The notes: generated by a model from the letters alone, not told the origin. A DNA stretch of 64,000 nt from Paraclostridium hominis (GCF_014306135.1 NZ_JACRWD010000001.1:434001-498000); one strand, 5' to 3'; counted from the first letter of the stretch, positions 19,042 to 27,745 are shown. Program-made: numbers and translations.

Positions 19042-19791
19042 TTATTTTTTCTTCCATATAAATTGCAATTTTGTAAGAAGATTTCCATTGTTACTTGTAA
19101 TATTATGAATTGTAGTAATATCACCACTTTCATTATCAATTACTTCAGATGAAATATGTAATGTATCTCCATCAGTTGTTTCTTTTTTAAATAGTACTTT
19201 AATATTAAATAAATTATATTCATTTAAAATATATCTTGGTAAAGTATCTACTGCCATTTCCATGTATTTTACATTATTAACATGACCATTAGAATCTATA
19301 TCACTATATCTAACAGGATAATATTTTTTATAATCCTCTTTTTGAATTTTAGGTAGATCATCTAAAGTAGGTACTTCAGCTAATTCTCCATTAAGTCCGT
19401 ATATTTCACTTTGAGTAGAGGATATTCTCATAGGACGTCTTTTTTCAAAGTCTATTAGTATAGCTGTTGAAAAAGCTTCACCTATAACTTTTCCTTCAGA
19501 ATTTCTTATAGTATTTTGTCTATAACCATAAAACTTTTTTGAACCTAATACTTTGGTATCAACAGTTATTGTATCTCTAAATTTAGGGTATTCATATATA
19601 GTTATATCATACTTTAAAAGTACCCAAATACATTGATTTTGAACAAATCCTCCTTTAGTTTCTCCTAAATAATCAGATTGAGATATAACTACATCCCACA
19701 AGAAATCAACTAAGGATGAAAATTTGCATTTATGTTCAGAGTCAACATTAAAAATATTTATTTTGTATTCCTTTTTAAAAATATCGTTCAA
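19042..19791 (-). CDS. Acyl-ACP thioesterase
   Basis: The protein has 249 residues and is a double hot-dog fold protein of the FatA/FatB-type family (PF01643-like). It shows SQSDYLGE and WVLLKYDITIYEYP in the first half. The second half has VRYSDIDSNGHVNNVKYMEMAVDTLP, which supplies the conserved Asp, Asn and His region. It hydrolyses acyl-ACP to release free fatty acids from type II fatty acid synthesis in the cytosol. It starts at TTG 19791 behind AAGGAGGAAATATAA. No fab genes are adjacent, so it is probably a stand-alone regulator of free acid or lipid-precursor release. Confidence 0.9.
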   Translation of the reverse strand: MNDIFKKEYKINIFNVDSEHKCKFSSLVDFLWDVVISQSDYLGETKGGFVQNQCIWVLLKYDITIYEYPKFRDTITVDTKVLGSKKFYGYRQNTIRNSEGKVIGEAFSTAILIDFEKRRPMRISSTQSEIYGLNGELAEVPTLDDLPKIQKEDYKKYYPVRYSDIDSNGHVNNVKYMEMAVDTLPRYILNEYNLFNIKVLFKKETTDGDTLHISSEVIDNESGDITTIHNITSNNGNLLTKLQFIWKKK

Positions 19792-19995
19792 TTATATTTC
19801 CTCCTTTTATAAAGTTAGTATGTATTTTATATTAAATATTATATCAAAATAAAAAAATTCCATATTACCTAAACTTTGACAATTAGTATAAATTTTATTC
19901 TACTTTTACTATAGAAAGAAATATTGTCATTGAGATTTATATTTTAGTAATTAAAAATATAGCATTTTTTTAGTGATTACATTTATGGAATATAA

Positions 19996-20024
19996 TTGAA
20001 AATTCAAGATTATTATGATATACT
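19996..20024 (+). promoter_or_regulatory. Strong promoter of an orphan small transcript
   Basis: TTGAAA (19996-20001), 17-nt spacing, TATACT (20019-20024). Predicted start near 20031, with no gene downstream before a terminator. Confidence 0.6.
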
Positions 20025-20030
20025 AAAAAC

Positions 20031-20112
20031 AAATTTTAATACAGATTCCTTTCTGTGTTGAGTTTGTTTTCTGTTAAGGACAGGAACAGCAATAGCTGTT
20101 CCTGTTTTTTAT
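20031..20112 (+). ncRNA. Candidate small RNA (about 80 nt)
   Basis: Between a good promoter and a strong terminator lies a transcript of about 80 nt with no convincing reading frame. It contains a small 5' hairpin, ACAGA/TCTGT (20041-20056), an unpaired U-rich stretch, and a perfect 11-bp terminator stem, ACAGGAACAGC (20080-20090) with GCTGTTCCTGT (20095-20105), loop AATA, then T6. The next plus-strand gene starts 600 bases later with its own promoter, and the neighbouring genes are on the minus strand, so this is not a leader. The flanking parts of the 472-base gap (19792-20263) show nothing else. Confidence 0.5.
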
Positions 20113-20263
20113 TTTATTAAATTGGATTATAGCAATTTATTGGGTATAAGTAACTTTTCTTAAGTATTATTTTAAAGTAAGAATCTAGGATGTAATGATT
20201 ATAATAGGTAGTTTAATCATTTTTGTACTGGTGATTGCAAATTGTATAAATTTAAAAGTAAAT

Positions 20264-20518
20264 TTATTTATTATTATACATTTGTAAAAGAATTTCTTCA
20301 CCTTTAGAAACTAACGATTTAGTCATAGCTCCTCCAACCTGCTCCCCAGCAAGAACATTTTTTGATATTCCTTCTAGCGTATTTTGAGGAGCGTTACTTT
20401 CAATTTTATCACTAACTGGATTATAGTTGTATCCTTGTTCATTGGCAATTTCCATCTTTAGCATATTTAAAGCTTGTTTTGCATTTTGATTTATTAATTT
20501 ACTCATAGAATACATCAT
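20264..20518 (-). CDS. Alpha/beta-type small acid-soluble spore protein (divergent)
   Basis: The product has up to 84 residues. QALNMLKMEIANEQGY matches the first conserved SASP segment, including the GPR-protease cleavage context (EIA), and NVLAGEQVGGAMTKSLVSKGEEILL matches the second, GGxxTK-containing segment. SASPs coat DNA in the dormant spore and are made in the forespore under sigma-G. Between the segments lies a longer and less typical stretch (NPVSDKIESNAPQNT). The start is uncertain: two ATGs at 20518/20515 and a third at 20506 all lack an obvious strong RBS. Confidence 0.75.
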   Translation of the reverse strand: MMYSMSKLINQNAKQALNMLKMEIANEQGYNYNPVSDKIESNAPQNTLEGISKNVLAGEQVGGAMTKSLVSKGEEILLQMYNNK

Positions 20519-20628
20519 TTCATTTATTGGGTTTATAAAATAGGATATACGTAATTAAAAATATAATACAAGATATTATAATTTCACATAAAATACGAAC
20601 TAAAATATAAAAAAATTAAAAAATGTTA

Positions 20629-20657
20629 TTGATATATACGAACGCATATGATATAAA
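20629..20657 (+). promoter_or_regulatory. Promoter of the nucleosidase gene
   Basis: TTGATA (20629-20634), 17-nt spacing, TATAAA (20652-20657), about 75 bases before the start codon. Confidence 0.5.
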
Positions 20658-20730
20658 TGTTAATGTAAGGTACGAAAAATAAAGAAGACGGATTAATGTT
20701 CGTTAATTGACAAGAAGGTGGTTTCATATT

Positions 20731-21516
20731 ATGAAAAAATTATTAGTGATGTGTGCGGTATTGGGATTATCAGTTACAATGCTTGTGGCGTGTGAATCAA
20801 AAGCACAGGTAAAAGACGAAAAAGTATTAGGTGTAATCGGGGCGATGGAAGAAGAAGTAGAAATACTAAAAAAGAAAATGGATATAAAAGAAACAGTAAA
20901 TGTTGCTGGGATGGAATTTTATAATGGTACAATGGATGGTAAAAACATAGTATTAGTTCGTTCAGGAGTTGGAAAAGTAAACATGGCAGCATGTACTCAA
21001 ATATTAATAGATAAGTTTAATGTAGATGCTCTTGTAAACTCAGGTGTTGCGGGAACTATGGATTCAAAGCTAAATCAAGGGGATATAGTAATATCTACGG
21101 ATGCAGTTCAACATGACTTTGACACAACAGTTTTTGGAGATCCATTAGGAGAGATTTCAAGACTTGGGGTTACATTCTTTAAAGCAGATAAGAATATGAT
21201 AGATACTGCTAAAAAGGCAGCTGAAAATGTTTCTGATATACATATAACTAAAGGCCGTGTTGCTTCAGGGGATCAGTTTGTAGCTGGTGGTGAAGTAGCT
21301 AAAAAAATTAAGAAAAACTTTGGTGATGTAGCAGCAGTTGAAATGGAAGGAGCTTCAATGGCACAAGTTGCTTATTTAAATAAAGTACCTTTTGTAATAC
21401 TTCGTTCAATATCAGATAAAGCTAATGGAGAAGCTGATTTATCATATGAAGAGTTTTTACCAATAGCAGCAAAAAATGCTAGCACATTACTTGAAGAATT
21501 TATAAAACTTTATTAA
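20731..21516 (+). CDS. mtnN: MTA/SAH nucleosidase with a lipoprotein signal peptide
   Basis: The protein has 261 residues. After MKKLLVMCAVLGLSVTMLVAC, a lipoprotein signal with lipobox LVAC (Cys21), comes a complete Pfs/MtnN domain beginning VLGVIGAMEEEVEILKKKM. The family residues are present: the N-terminal Glu cluster, SGVAGTM, VASGDQFV, VEMEGAS and RSISDKANGEA with the catalytic Asp. The enzyme cleaves 5'-methylthioadenosine and S-adenosylhomocysteine to adenine and the thioribose. It is normally cytosolic, so the lipoprotein signal implies action outside the membrane, perhaps nucleoside salvage. The ATG at 20731 has the site AGAAGGTGG 9 nt upstream; the TTG at 20707 does not. Confidence 0.85.
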   Translation: MKKLLVMCAVLGLSVTMLVACESKAQVKDEKVLGVIGAMEEEVEILKKKMDIKETVNVAGMEFYNGTMDGKNIVLVRSGVGKVNMAACTQILIDKFNVDALVNSGVAGTMDSKLNQGDIVISTDAVQHDFDTTVFGDPLGEISRLGVTFFKADKNMIDTAKKAAENVSDIHITKGRVASGDQFVAGGEVAKKIKKNFGDVAAVEMEGASMAQVAYLNKVPFVILRSISDKANGEADLSYEEFLPIAAKNASTLLEEFIKLY

Positions 21517-21541
21517 AATTGTATAGCCAAAGATAAAAATG

Positions 21542-21568
21542 AACTCTATTTAAATAGAGTTTATTTTT
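21542..21568 (+). terminator. Terminator after the nucleosidase gene
   Basis: Perfect stem AACTCTATTT/AAATAGAGTT (21542-21561) followed by TATTTTTAT. Confidence 0.7.
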
Positions 21569-21652
21569 ATGTAAAAAAATAATAAAACTTTGCAACTATA
21601 TAAGTGCTTTATGAATCTAATATATGTAATCGTGGTTATGGGGGAGGATAAA

Positions 21653-22222
21653 ATGATTGAAAACATAGCTATTAAGAAAATAAGATTTTTAAATAAAAAG
21701 AAAGAAGAATATAGGGAATATGAATTAGTGAATAAAGCACAAGAGGGGTGCGATGAATCTTTTGGAAAACTTATAAATACATATAAGGAATACCTTTATA
21801 AAACTGCATTTTTATATGTTAAAAATGAACATGATGCACTTGATATTTATCAAGAAACAGTATATAAGGCATACATAAATATTTCAAAGGTAAGAAATCC
21901 CAATTTCTTTAAAACTTGGCTAACAAAGATACTTATTAACAATGTAAATATAAAACATAGACATTATAGTAAGTTTCAAGATGAACAAGTAGAAGATTTT
22001 ATAGGAGAAATTTCTTATTCAAATATAGAAGAAAATATAGATTTATATGATGCAATAGATTCTTTAGAAGAAAAATATAAAACTCCAGTAATACTTCAAT
22101 ACTTTCAAGACTTGACTATATCGCAAATTGCACAAATTATGGAATGTAATGAAAATACAGCTAAATCATATATAAGAAGAGCTAAGAAAAAGTTATATGA
22201 TATATTGAAGGAGGAAAAATAA
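21653..22222 (+). CDS. ECF-type RNA polymerase sigma factor
   Basis: The protein has 189 residues. Region 2 is seen in LINTYKEYLYKTAFLYVKNEHDALDIYQETVYKAY and region 4 in IDSLEEKYKTPVILQYFQDLTISQIAQIMECNENTAKSYIRRAKKKL, with the helix-turn-helix at the C-terminus. The ATG at 21653 is chosen because GGGGGAGGATAAA directly precedes it; the 21590 start would add an unrelated tail. Its stop overlaps the next start by one base (TAATG), so it is translationally coupled to the DUF4179 anti-sigma gene. TTGCAAC at 21591-21597 could be part of an autoregulated ECF promoter, but this is weak. Confidence 0.85.
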   Translation: MIENIAIKKIRFLNKKKEEYREYELVNKAQEGCDESFGKLINTYKEYLYKTAFLYVKNEHDALDIYQETVYKAYINISKVRNPNFFKTWLTKILINNVNIKHRHYSKFQDEQVEDFIGEISYSNIEENIDLYDAIDSLEEKYKTPVILQYFQDLTISQIAQIMECNENTAKSYIRRAKKKLYDILKEEK

Positions 22223-23619
22223 TGAGTAAATTTGATGAGATAAAGATTCCAGAGAGTATAGATGAATTAACTAAGAAGGCAATAAAAAAAGGTATAGATT
22301 ATAAGAAGAAAAGAAAGTATAAAAAGATAATGATTGCATCATTTACAAGTTTAATAATTGGGACAGGGGTAATCGGAGTAAGTTTAACAAATCCTGCTAT
22401 AGCGGATTCAATACCTATGATACAAGAAATAGTAGATTATTTTAGTCATAATGAAAAATCTTTATACAAATCTGACAAAGCTGATTTAGAAAACTTAGGC
22501 AAGGATTTAAACTTAACTGTAAATGATAAAGGAATAGAATTTACAATAGATAGTGTATCTGTTGATGATAATTACATAACTGTATTTTATACTGTAAAAA
22601 GTGATAAAAATATAAAAGAAATAAATGAACATTATAAAGAACCTTACTTTGCAAGTCCAACTATATGCACTGCATATATAGGTGGTAAGAATATAATACC
22701 AGACGGATTTATAGAGAAAGAAGCAACCTATATATCAGATAAGGAGTTAAAAGGAATTCAAAAAATAGATGTAAGTTATACAGATATAAAAAATAATGAA
22801 GAAATTGAATTTCATGTAAACGAAATATTTGAAGAAGAGGGTAATTGGAAAATATCTACTAAAATAGATAAAACAAAATCTATTTCTAAAACTCATAATT
22901 ATAAAGTAAATAAGAATTTTAAATTTAAGGAAACTCTTGATTATGAGGGTAAGAAGATAAATGTAAAACATAAAGTAAATATAGAAAAAGTGATTATATC
23001 TCCATTAGCTAATAAGATATTAATTAATGAAAAAATTAATAAATCTTTTGAATACTGGGAACCTATTATGGGAAATAGGTTTGCATTATTTGATGAAAAT
23101 GGCAAAGCTTTAGATGTATTAGATAAAGGAGAGACTGGAGTTGACCCTAGAACTGGAATAGCAACTAATTCATACGAATTCTTAAAAGCAGACAAAGATA
23201 CAAAATCATTGACTTTAGTACCTATATCTTATGATGAGAATACAAAAGATAAGATGTTAAAAACTCAAGGTATAGACAATTTGCCAATAGTATTTGAAAC
23301 TAGCAAATATGGAAAAGTAGTTATAGAAGATATTAAAATTACAGATAAAGAAATAAGATACACTTATTATAAAGATGGTGTAGTACGAGGTTACCCTCAT
23401 TTATATTTCTTTGACGAAAATGATAAGGAAATACAATTTGATATACATTTAAAAGAATCTTTAGATAGACATACAGGTAGACATACAACTATATTTGATA
23501 TAGGAAATTCTAAAAAAAATACTTCTAAAATAAAATATATAAAAAAAGTATCAACATATACAGATAATAGTATGAATTTATTATATGACCAACAAATGAA
23601 ATTTGATTTAGTAAAATAG
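22222..23619 (+). CDS. Membrane anti-sigma factor, DUF4179/DUF5643 type
   Basis: The protein has 465 residues. A short cytoplasmic N-terminus (FDEIKIPESIDELTKKAIKKGIDYKK) presumably binds the sigma factor; a single membrane helix (about 38-60, KIMIASFTSLIIGTGVIGVS) is followed by NPAIADSIPMIQEI and a large extracellular beta-rich region typical of DUF4179 then DUF5643. By analogy with such pairs, the outer domain senses an envelope signal and frees the sigma factor. The start overlaps the sigma stop. A second, similar pair lies at 51.9-53.4 kb in this window. Confidence 0.8.
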   Translation: MSKFDEIKIPESIDELTKKAIKKGIDYKKKRKYKKIMIASFTSLIIGTGVIGVSLTNPAIADSIPMIQEIVDYFSHNEKSLYKSDKADLENLGKDLNLTVNDKGIEFTIDSVSVDDNYITVFYTVKSDKNIKEINEHYKEPYFASPTICTAYIGGKNIIPDGFIEKEATYISDKELKGIQKIDVSYTDIKNNEEIEFHVNEIFEEEGNWKISTKIDKTKSISKTHNYKVNKNFKFKETLDYEGKKINVKHKVNIEKVIISPLANKILINEKINKSFEYWEPIMGNRFALFDENGKALDVLDKGETGVDPRTGIATNSYEFLKADKDTKSLTLVPISYDENTKDKMLKTQGIDNLPIVFETSKYGKVVIEDIKITDKEIRYTYYKDGVVRGYPHLYFFDENDKEIQFDIHLKESLDRHTGRHTTIFDIGNSKKNTSKIKYIKKVSTYTDNSMNLLYDQQMKFDLVK

Positions 23620-23622
23620 TAA

Positions 23623-23650
23623 TAAGCCACTATTTTTACATAGTGGCTTA
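23623..23650. terminator. Bidirectional terminator
   Basis: TAAGCCACTAT (23623-23633) with ATAGTGGCTTA (23640-23650), between the convergent anti-sigma and DUF4825 genes. Confidence 0.75.
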
Positions 23651-23652
23651 TA

Positions 23653-24189
23653 TTAATTTATATCGCTTTTTATAAAGTTTTCTAATGATGATTTATCCTG
23701 TGTTATTTTTTCTAAATTAACTCCATACTCATTCTTATGAGCATCGATTAACTCATCTCTTTTATATGTAATACCTGTTCCATTATCAAAATTAAAATTA
23801 ATTATATCTACATTTTTAACAAGTGAAAGTAAAATCATAGCATTTTTTTTAATTGCTTCAGAAAAAGGAATTGTTATAGATGTATTATCTTCAAATTTAA
23901 CATATGTATCTTCAAAGTCTTTATAATCTATGTTTATTTCATAAGGTTTTGACTTTGTTTGTAACTCAAATTTTTTATTGTATATATTAGCAGGTAAGTT
24001 TGAAATAATATTACCTATAGCTGAGTTATTTCCTACATAAGAATCTTTATACTCTAAAAGTTTATCCACACTTATTTTTGATTCATTAGAATCTTCTTTA
24101 GAATTTTCAGTTTTTTCACACCCAACAAATCCTAATGATAATACAATTATTATTAATGGTAATATTACCTTAAATTTAAAAATTTTCAT
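23653..24189 (-). CDS. DUF4825 lipoprotein
   Basis: The protein has 178 residues. It has a lipoprotein signal peptide with lipobox LGFVGC (Cys24), an acidic Ser/Asn linker, then SVDKLLEYKDSYVGNNSAIGNIISNLP, the hallmark of DUF4825, a domain often found near anti-sigma or BlaR-like proteins. It is anchored to the outer face of the membrane. The start follows AAAGGGGATAAACTAT. Convergent with the sigma/anti-sigma operon, so any link is positional only. Function unknown. Confidence 0.7.
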   Translation of the reverse strand: MKIFKFKVILPLIIIVLSLGFVGCEKTENSKEDSNESKISVDKLLEYKDSYVGNNSAIGNIISNLPANIYNKKFELQTKSKPYEINIDYKDFEDTYVKFEDNTSITIPFSEAIKKNAMILLSLVKNVDIINFNFDNGTGITYKRDELIDAHKNEYGVNLEKITQDKSSLENFIKSDIN

Positions 24190-24410
24190 ATAGTTTATCC
24201 CCTTTATATATCTTATTTTTAAATTATTAAATTTCTTTTTATTTTAACTTATAGCTTAAGATTAATCTATATTTAAATTGATTTTATTTTAAAATTATTA
24301 TTAATATTTAGTTAATAATTTTATGATAAATTAAATAAATAAAAAAATAACAAATTAATGTGAAATATTTGTAATAACTTTAAATATGCACTATGGCAAA
24401 AATATAACAA

Positions 24411-24424
24411 TGAAATCGATTTTA
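24411..24424 (+). promoter_or_regulatory. cre-like site upstream of glpP
   Basis: TGAAATCGATTTTA resembles the CcpA cre consensus with one end mismatch. A TATAAT (24444-24449) lies just downstream, so binding would block initiation. Confidence 0.45.
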
Positions 24425-24480
24425 GTTTACTTAAAAAAAGTGATATAATTAATTTAAAAAAGCAAAAGGTGGAGGCATAT

Positions 24481-25032
24481 ATGAAAGACTTATTAGAATT
24501 AAATCCTATAATTTGTGCAATAAAAAATGATGAGCACCTTGAAGATGTTGCAAATTCGGATGGAGATATTGTATTTTTATTAAATGAAGATATTCTTAGT
24601 TTAAAGGATAAAATAGAATTTTTACATAAGCATAATAAAAAAGTATTTGTACATATTGATATGATTACGGGAATATCATCAAGTCCTATAGCTGTAGATT
24701 ATATGAAAAAAGAATTAAACTTAGATGGAATTATAACTACTAAGACAAATATAGTAAAAAGAGCAATAGAGCTAGATTTAAAAGTTGTCCAAAGATTTTT
24801 CTTTATAGATTCAATGTCACTTGAAAATGCAATTGAAAGTTTAAGAAAGGTAAAACCTGATGCAATTGAAGTCATGCCTGGAGTAATTCAAAAAGTAATT
24901 AAAAAAATGAATAAAACATATCCAAACATACCTATAATATGCGGTGGACTTATAGATAGCAAAGAAGAAATAATAAATGGATTAGCGTCAGGAGCAATGG
25001 CTATATCTACTACAGATGTTGATATATGGTAA
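24481..25032 (+). CDS. glpP: Glycerol-3-phosphate-responsive antiterminator GlpP
   Basis: The protein has 183 residues and the full GlpP family pattern: NPIICAIKND, DIVFLLNEDILSLKDKI, KKVFVHIDMITGISSS, LDGIITTKTNIVKRA, IEVMPGVIQKVI and IICGGLIDSKEEI. GlpP binds the leader RNA of glp transcripts and, with glycerol-3-phosphate, prevents early termination. Its targets are visible next door: two leaders with a shared sequence and terminators, before glpF (25146-25197) and before the oxidoreductase genes (27671-27730). The ATG at 24481 follows GGTGGAGG; the GTG at 24469 lies upstream of that site. Confidence 0.95.
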   Translation: MKDLLELNPIICAIKNDEHLEDVANSDGDIVFLLNEDILSLKDKIEFLHKHNKKVFVHIDMITGISSSPIAVDYMKKELNLDGIITTKTNIVKRAIELDLKVVQRFFFIDSMSLENAIESLRKVKPDAIEVMPGVIQKVIKKMNKTYPNIPIICGGLIDSKEEIINGLASGAMAISTTDVDIW

Positions 25033-25100
25033 TTTAAAAACATAATAAAAATTAAATATTATAAAAAATTAGTTTATTAAATATCTAACAAGTTATCTTA

Positions 25101-25129
25101 TTGACTGGAAAATGTTTTCGTGATAGCAT
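25101..25129 (+). promoter_or_regulatory. Promoter of glpF with overlapping cre-like palindrome
   Basis: TTGACT (25101-25106), 17-nt spacing, TAGCAT (25124-25129). The spacer holds GGAAAATGTTTTC, a palindrome resembling a cre site. Confidence 0.55.
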
Positions 25130-25145
25130 TTAATTAAATTAATAC

Positions 25146-25197
25146 TGGCTAGAGACAAGAGAGCCCTATAAAACTATAGGTGCTCTCTGTTTTTTTA
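25146..25197 (+). promoter_or_regulatory. GlpP-type antitermination leader before glpF
   Basis: A TGGCTAGAGA motif is followed by a terminator hairpin: AGAGAGC (25158-25164) with GCTCTCT (25182-25188), inner stem CCTATA/TATAGG, then a T-run. The same motif and hairpin type recur before the oxidoreductase genes at 27671. With glpP upstream, control by antitermination is the natural reading. Confidence 0.8.
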
Positions 25198-25237
25198 ACT
25201 AATTAGCTAAAGGTAAATATCAAAGGGGGAATTTGAG

Positions 25238-26008
25238 TTGAAGAAGACACTACTAGGAGAGTGTATATCTGAATTTATTGGATCATGGATATTAATATTT
25301 ATAGGATGTGGAGCAGTAGCATCTATGGTTTTAAGTGGAGCAAGTGTTTCACAGTGGGAAATAGGTATAATTTGGGGACTAGCAGTTACAATAGCCATAT
25401 ATGTAACTGGAGCTGTATCAGGAACTCATATAAATCCAGCTGTAACTATTGCATTAGCAGTACATAGGGATTTTCCAAAAAATAAGATAATTCCATATAT
25501 CATATCTCAAATATTAGGTTGTTTTGCAGGAGCAGCAACAGTTTATTTATTGTTTAATAAGTTGTTTACATCATTTGAAAGCACTCATAACATAGTAAGA
25601 GCAGGTGCAGATGGACTTAAAACAGCTTCAATATTTTCTACATATCCAAATGCAGCATTAAATTCATTTGATGCACTACTTGTAGAAACGTTTATAACTA
25701 TGCTATTGGTAATTGTAATACTAGCAGTAGGAGAAGAGAAAAACTCAAATAAACCTATGTCAAATTTAGCACCAGTTTTTATAGGTATAACTATAGCTAT
25801 AATAGGAGCTAGCTTTGGAGTTTTAACAGGATTTGCTATGAACCCAGCAAGAGACTTTGGACCAAAATTATTTGCAGTTATAGCAGGTTGGAAAAGTGGT
25901 GCACTAGGACCTAATATGTATTTTTGGGTACCAATAGTTGGACCGATAATAGGAGCAGTTTTAGCAGGTTTTGTATTTGATAAAGGAATAAAAAGATACA
26001 TGAAATAG
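25238..26008 (+). CDS. glpF: Glycerol uptake facilitator (aquaglyceroporin)
   Basis: The 256-residue MIP-family channel has six helices and two NPA half-helices: GTHINPAVTIALA near residue 67 and FAMNPARDFGPKLF near residue 202, with the Asp after NPAR that marks glycerol facilitators rather than water channels. It carries glycerol across the membrane for phosphorylation by GlpK, which follows 48 bases downstream. It starts at TTG 25238 behind AAAGGGGGAA. Expression is expected to require GlpP read-through of the leader terminator. Confidence 0.95.
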   Translation: MKKTLLGECISEFIGSWILIFIGCGAVASMVLSGASVSQWEIGIIWGLAVTIAIYVTGAVSGTHINPAVTIALAVHRDFPKNKIIPYIISQILGCFAGAATVYLLFNKLFTSFESTHNIVRAGADGLKTASIFSTYPNAALNSFDALLVETFITMLLVIVILAVGEEKNSNKPMSNLAPVFIGITIAIIGASFGVLTGFAMNPARDFGPKLFAVIAGWKSGALGPNMYFWVPIVGPIIGAVLAGFVFDKGIKRYMK

Positions 26009-26056
26009 AATATATATCATCAAAGTTTAAATAAATAATCATTGGAGGCAAACAAT

Positions 26057-27592
26057 ATGAAAGAATATATGATGGCATTAGATCAAGGAACTACAAGTTC
26101 AAGAGCTATATTATTTGACAAGGAAGGTAATTTAGTTGCAACATCACAAAAAGAGTTTACTCAATTTTATCCAAAACCAGGATGGGTAGAACACAATCCT
26201 ATGGAAATATGGGGTAGTCAAAGTGGTGTAATGAGAGAAGTTTTAGAAACTAACGGTATAAAGCCAGAACAAGTTTGTGGAATTGGTATAACAAATCAAA
26301 GAGAGACAACTATAGTTTGGGAAAAAAGTACAGGAAAACCAGTATATAATGCAATTGTTTGGCAATGCAGAAGAACATCTCAAATATGTGATGAGTTAGA
26401 AGCTAAGGGATATAAAGAAAAAATAAAAGAAAAAACAGGATTAATACTTGATGCGTATTTTTCAGGAACTAAAATAAAATGGATACTTGATAATGTTGAA
26501 GGTGCCAGAGAAAAAGCTGAAAATGGAGAGTTATTATTTGGAACAGTAGATACTTGGTTAATATGGAATTTAACTCGTGGTAAAGTCCATGTAACTGATT
26601 ATTCAAATGCAGCAAGAACTATGTTATACAACATAAAAGAATTAAAATGGGATGATGAAATATTAGAAATACTAGATATACCAAAGAGTATGTTACCAGA
26701 TGTAAAACCATCTAGTTATATATATGGACATACTGATGAACATATGTTAGCAGGAGCTCAAATTCCTATAGCAGGATGTGCAGGAGACCAACAAGCTGCC
26801 TTATTTGGTCAAACTTGTTTTGAAGAAGGGTGTGCTAAAAACACTTACGGAACAGGTTGCTTTATGCTTATGAATACAGGAGAAAAAATAGTTGAATCTA
26901 AAAATGGATTATTAACAACTATAGCTTGGGGTGTAGATGGAAAAGTTGAGTATGCACTTGAAGGTAGTATATTCATAGGAGGAGCAGCTATACAATGGTT
27001 AAGAGATGAACTTAGAATTTTATTTGATGCTCAGCAAAGTGAGTTTTATTCTCAAAGTATAGGAGATACTAATGGTGTATATGTAGTACCAGCTTTTGCA
27101 GGACTTGGAGCTCCTTATTGGGATATGTATGCTAGAGGATGTATTATGGGTCTTACTCGTGGGGCAAATAGAGCTCACTTAGTTCGTGCTACATTAGAGT
27201 CAATTGCATATCAAGTTAAAGATGTATTAAATGCTATGCAAGAAGATTCAGGTCTTAACTTAAAAAATCTTAAAGTTGATGGTGGAGCTAGTGCTAATAA
27301 CTTCTTGATGCAATTTCAATCAGATATACTAAATGTTAACATAAATAGACCTAAAGTACTTGAAACTACTGCAATGGGAGCAGCATATCTTGCAGGACTT
27401 GCTGTAGGATTTTATAAAGATAAGGAAGATATAAAGAAATCTGTAACAATAGAAAGAGAATTTGAACCACATATGAGTGAAGAAAAGAGAAAAGTACTAT
27501 ATAAAGGATGGAAAAGGGCAGTAGAAAGATCACTTTTATGGGCTAAAGAAGATGAAGAATTTGAAAAAGAATTAGCAAGTGTAAAAAATTAA
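26057..27592 (+). CDS. glpK: Glycerol kinase
   Basis: The protein has 511 residues and belongs to the FGGY family. MALDQGTTSSRAILFD is the N-terminal phosphate-binding loop, GITNQRETT, FSGTKIKWILDN, TVDTWLIWNLT and GCAGDQQAALFGQ follow, and LKVDGGASANNFLMQFQSDIL is the C-terminal ATP-binding signature. It converts glycerol and ATP to glycerol-3-phosphate, the effector of GlpP and the substrate of the oxidoreductase encoded downstream. The ATG at 26057 follows TTGGAGG. HTTRANK-type His phosphorylation context is not obvious: the corresponding region reads SSYIYGHTDE, so PTS control is uncertain. Confidence 0.95.
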   Translation: MKEYMMALDQGTTSSRAILFDKEGNLVATSQKEFTQFYPKPGWVEHNPMEIWGSQSGVMREVLETNGIKPEQVCGIGITNQRETTIVWEKSTGKPVYNAIVWQCRRTSQICDELEAKGYKEKIKEKTGLILDAYFSGTKIKWILDNVEGAREKAENGELLFGTVDTWLIWNLTRGKVHVTDYSNAARTMLYNIKELKWDDEILEILDIPKSMLPDVKPSSYIYGHTDEHMLAGAQIPIAGCAGDQQAALFGQTCFEEGCAKNTYGTGCFMLMNTGEKIVESKNGLLTTIAWGVDGKVEYALEGSIFIGGAAIQWLRDELRILFDAQQSEFYSQSIGDTNGVYVVPAFAGLGAPYWDMYARGCIMGLTRGANRAHLVRATLESIAYQVKDVLNAMQEDSGLNLKNLKVDGGASANNFLMQFQSDILNVNINRPKVLETTAMGAAYLAGLAVGFYKDKEDIKKSVTIEREFEPHMSEEKRKVLYKGWKRAVERSLLWAKEDEEFEKELASVKN

Positions 27593-27620
27593 TGACAAAT
27601 AAAATTGTTTATGATACAAT
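27592..27620 (+). promoter_or_regulatory. Promoter of the glycerol-3-phosphate oxidoreductase genes
   Basis: ATGACA (27592-27597), 17-nt spacing, TACAAT (27615-27620), starting right at the end of glpK. GGAAAACGATTTAAA shortly downstream resembles a cre site. Confidence 0.55.
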
Positions 27621-27670
27621 AGAGTTACAAGTTAGGAAAACGATTTAAAAAGATTAAAAATGAAATATTA

Positions 27671-27730
27671 TGGCTAAGAGATGAGAGAGCCTTCTATACA
27701 ATGTATAGGGGGGGTCTCTCTATTTTTTTT
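27671..27730 (+). promoter_or_regulatory. Second GlpP-type antitermination leader
   Basis: TGGCTAAGAGATGAGAGAGC (27671-27690) closely matches the glpF leader. The hairpin pairs AGAGAG (27684-27689) with CTCTCT (27716-27721) and CTATACA with TGTATAG, followed by a T8 run just before the RBS of the next gene. Confidence 0.8.
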
Positions 27731-27745
27731 CAAGGAGGCAAAATT

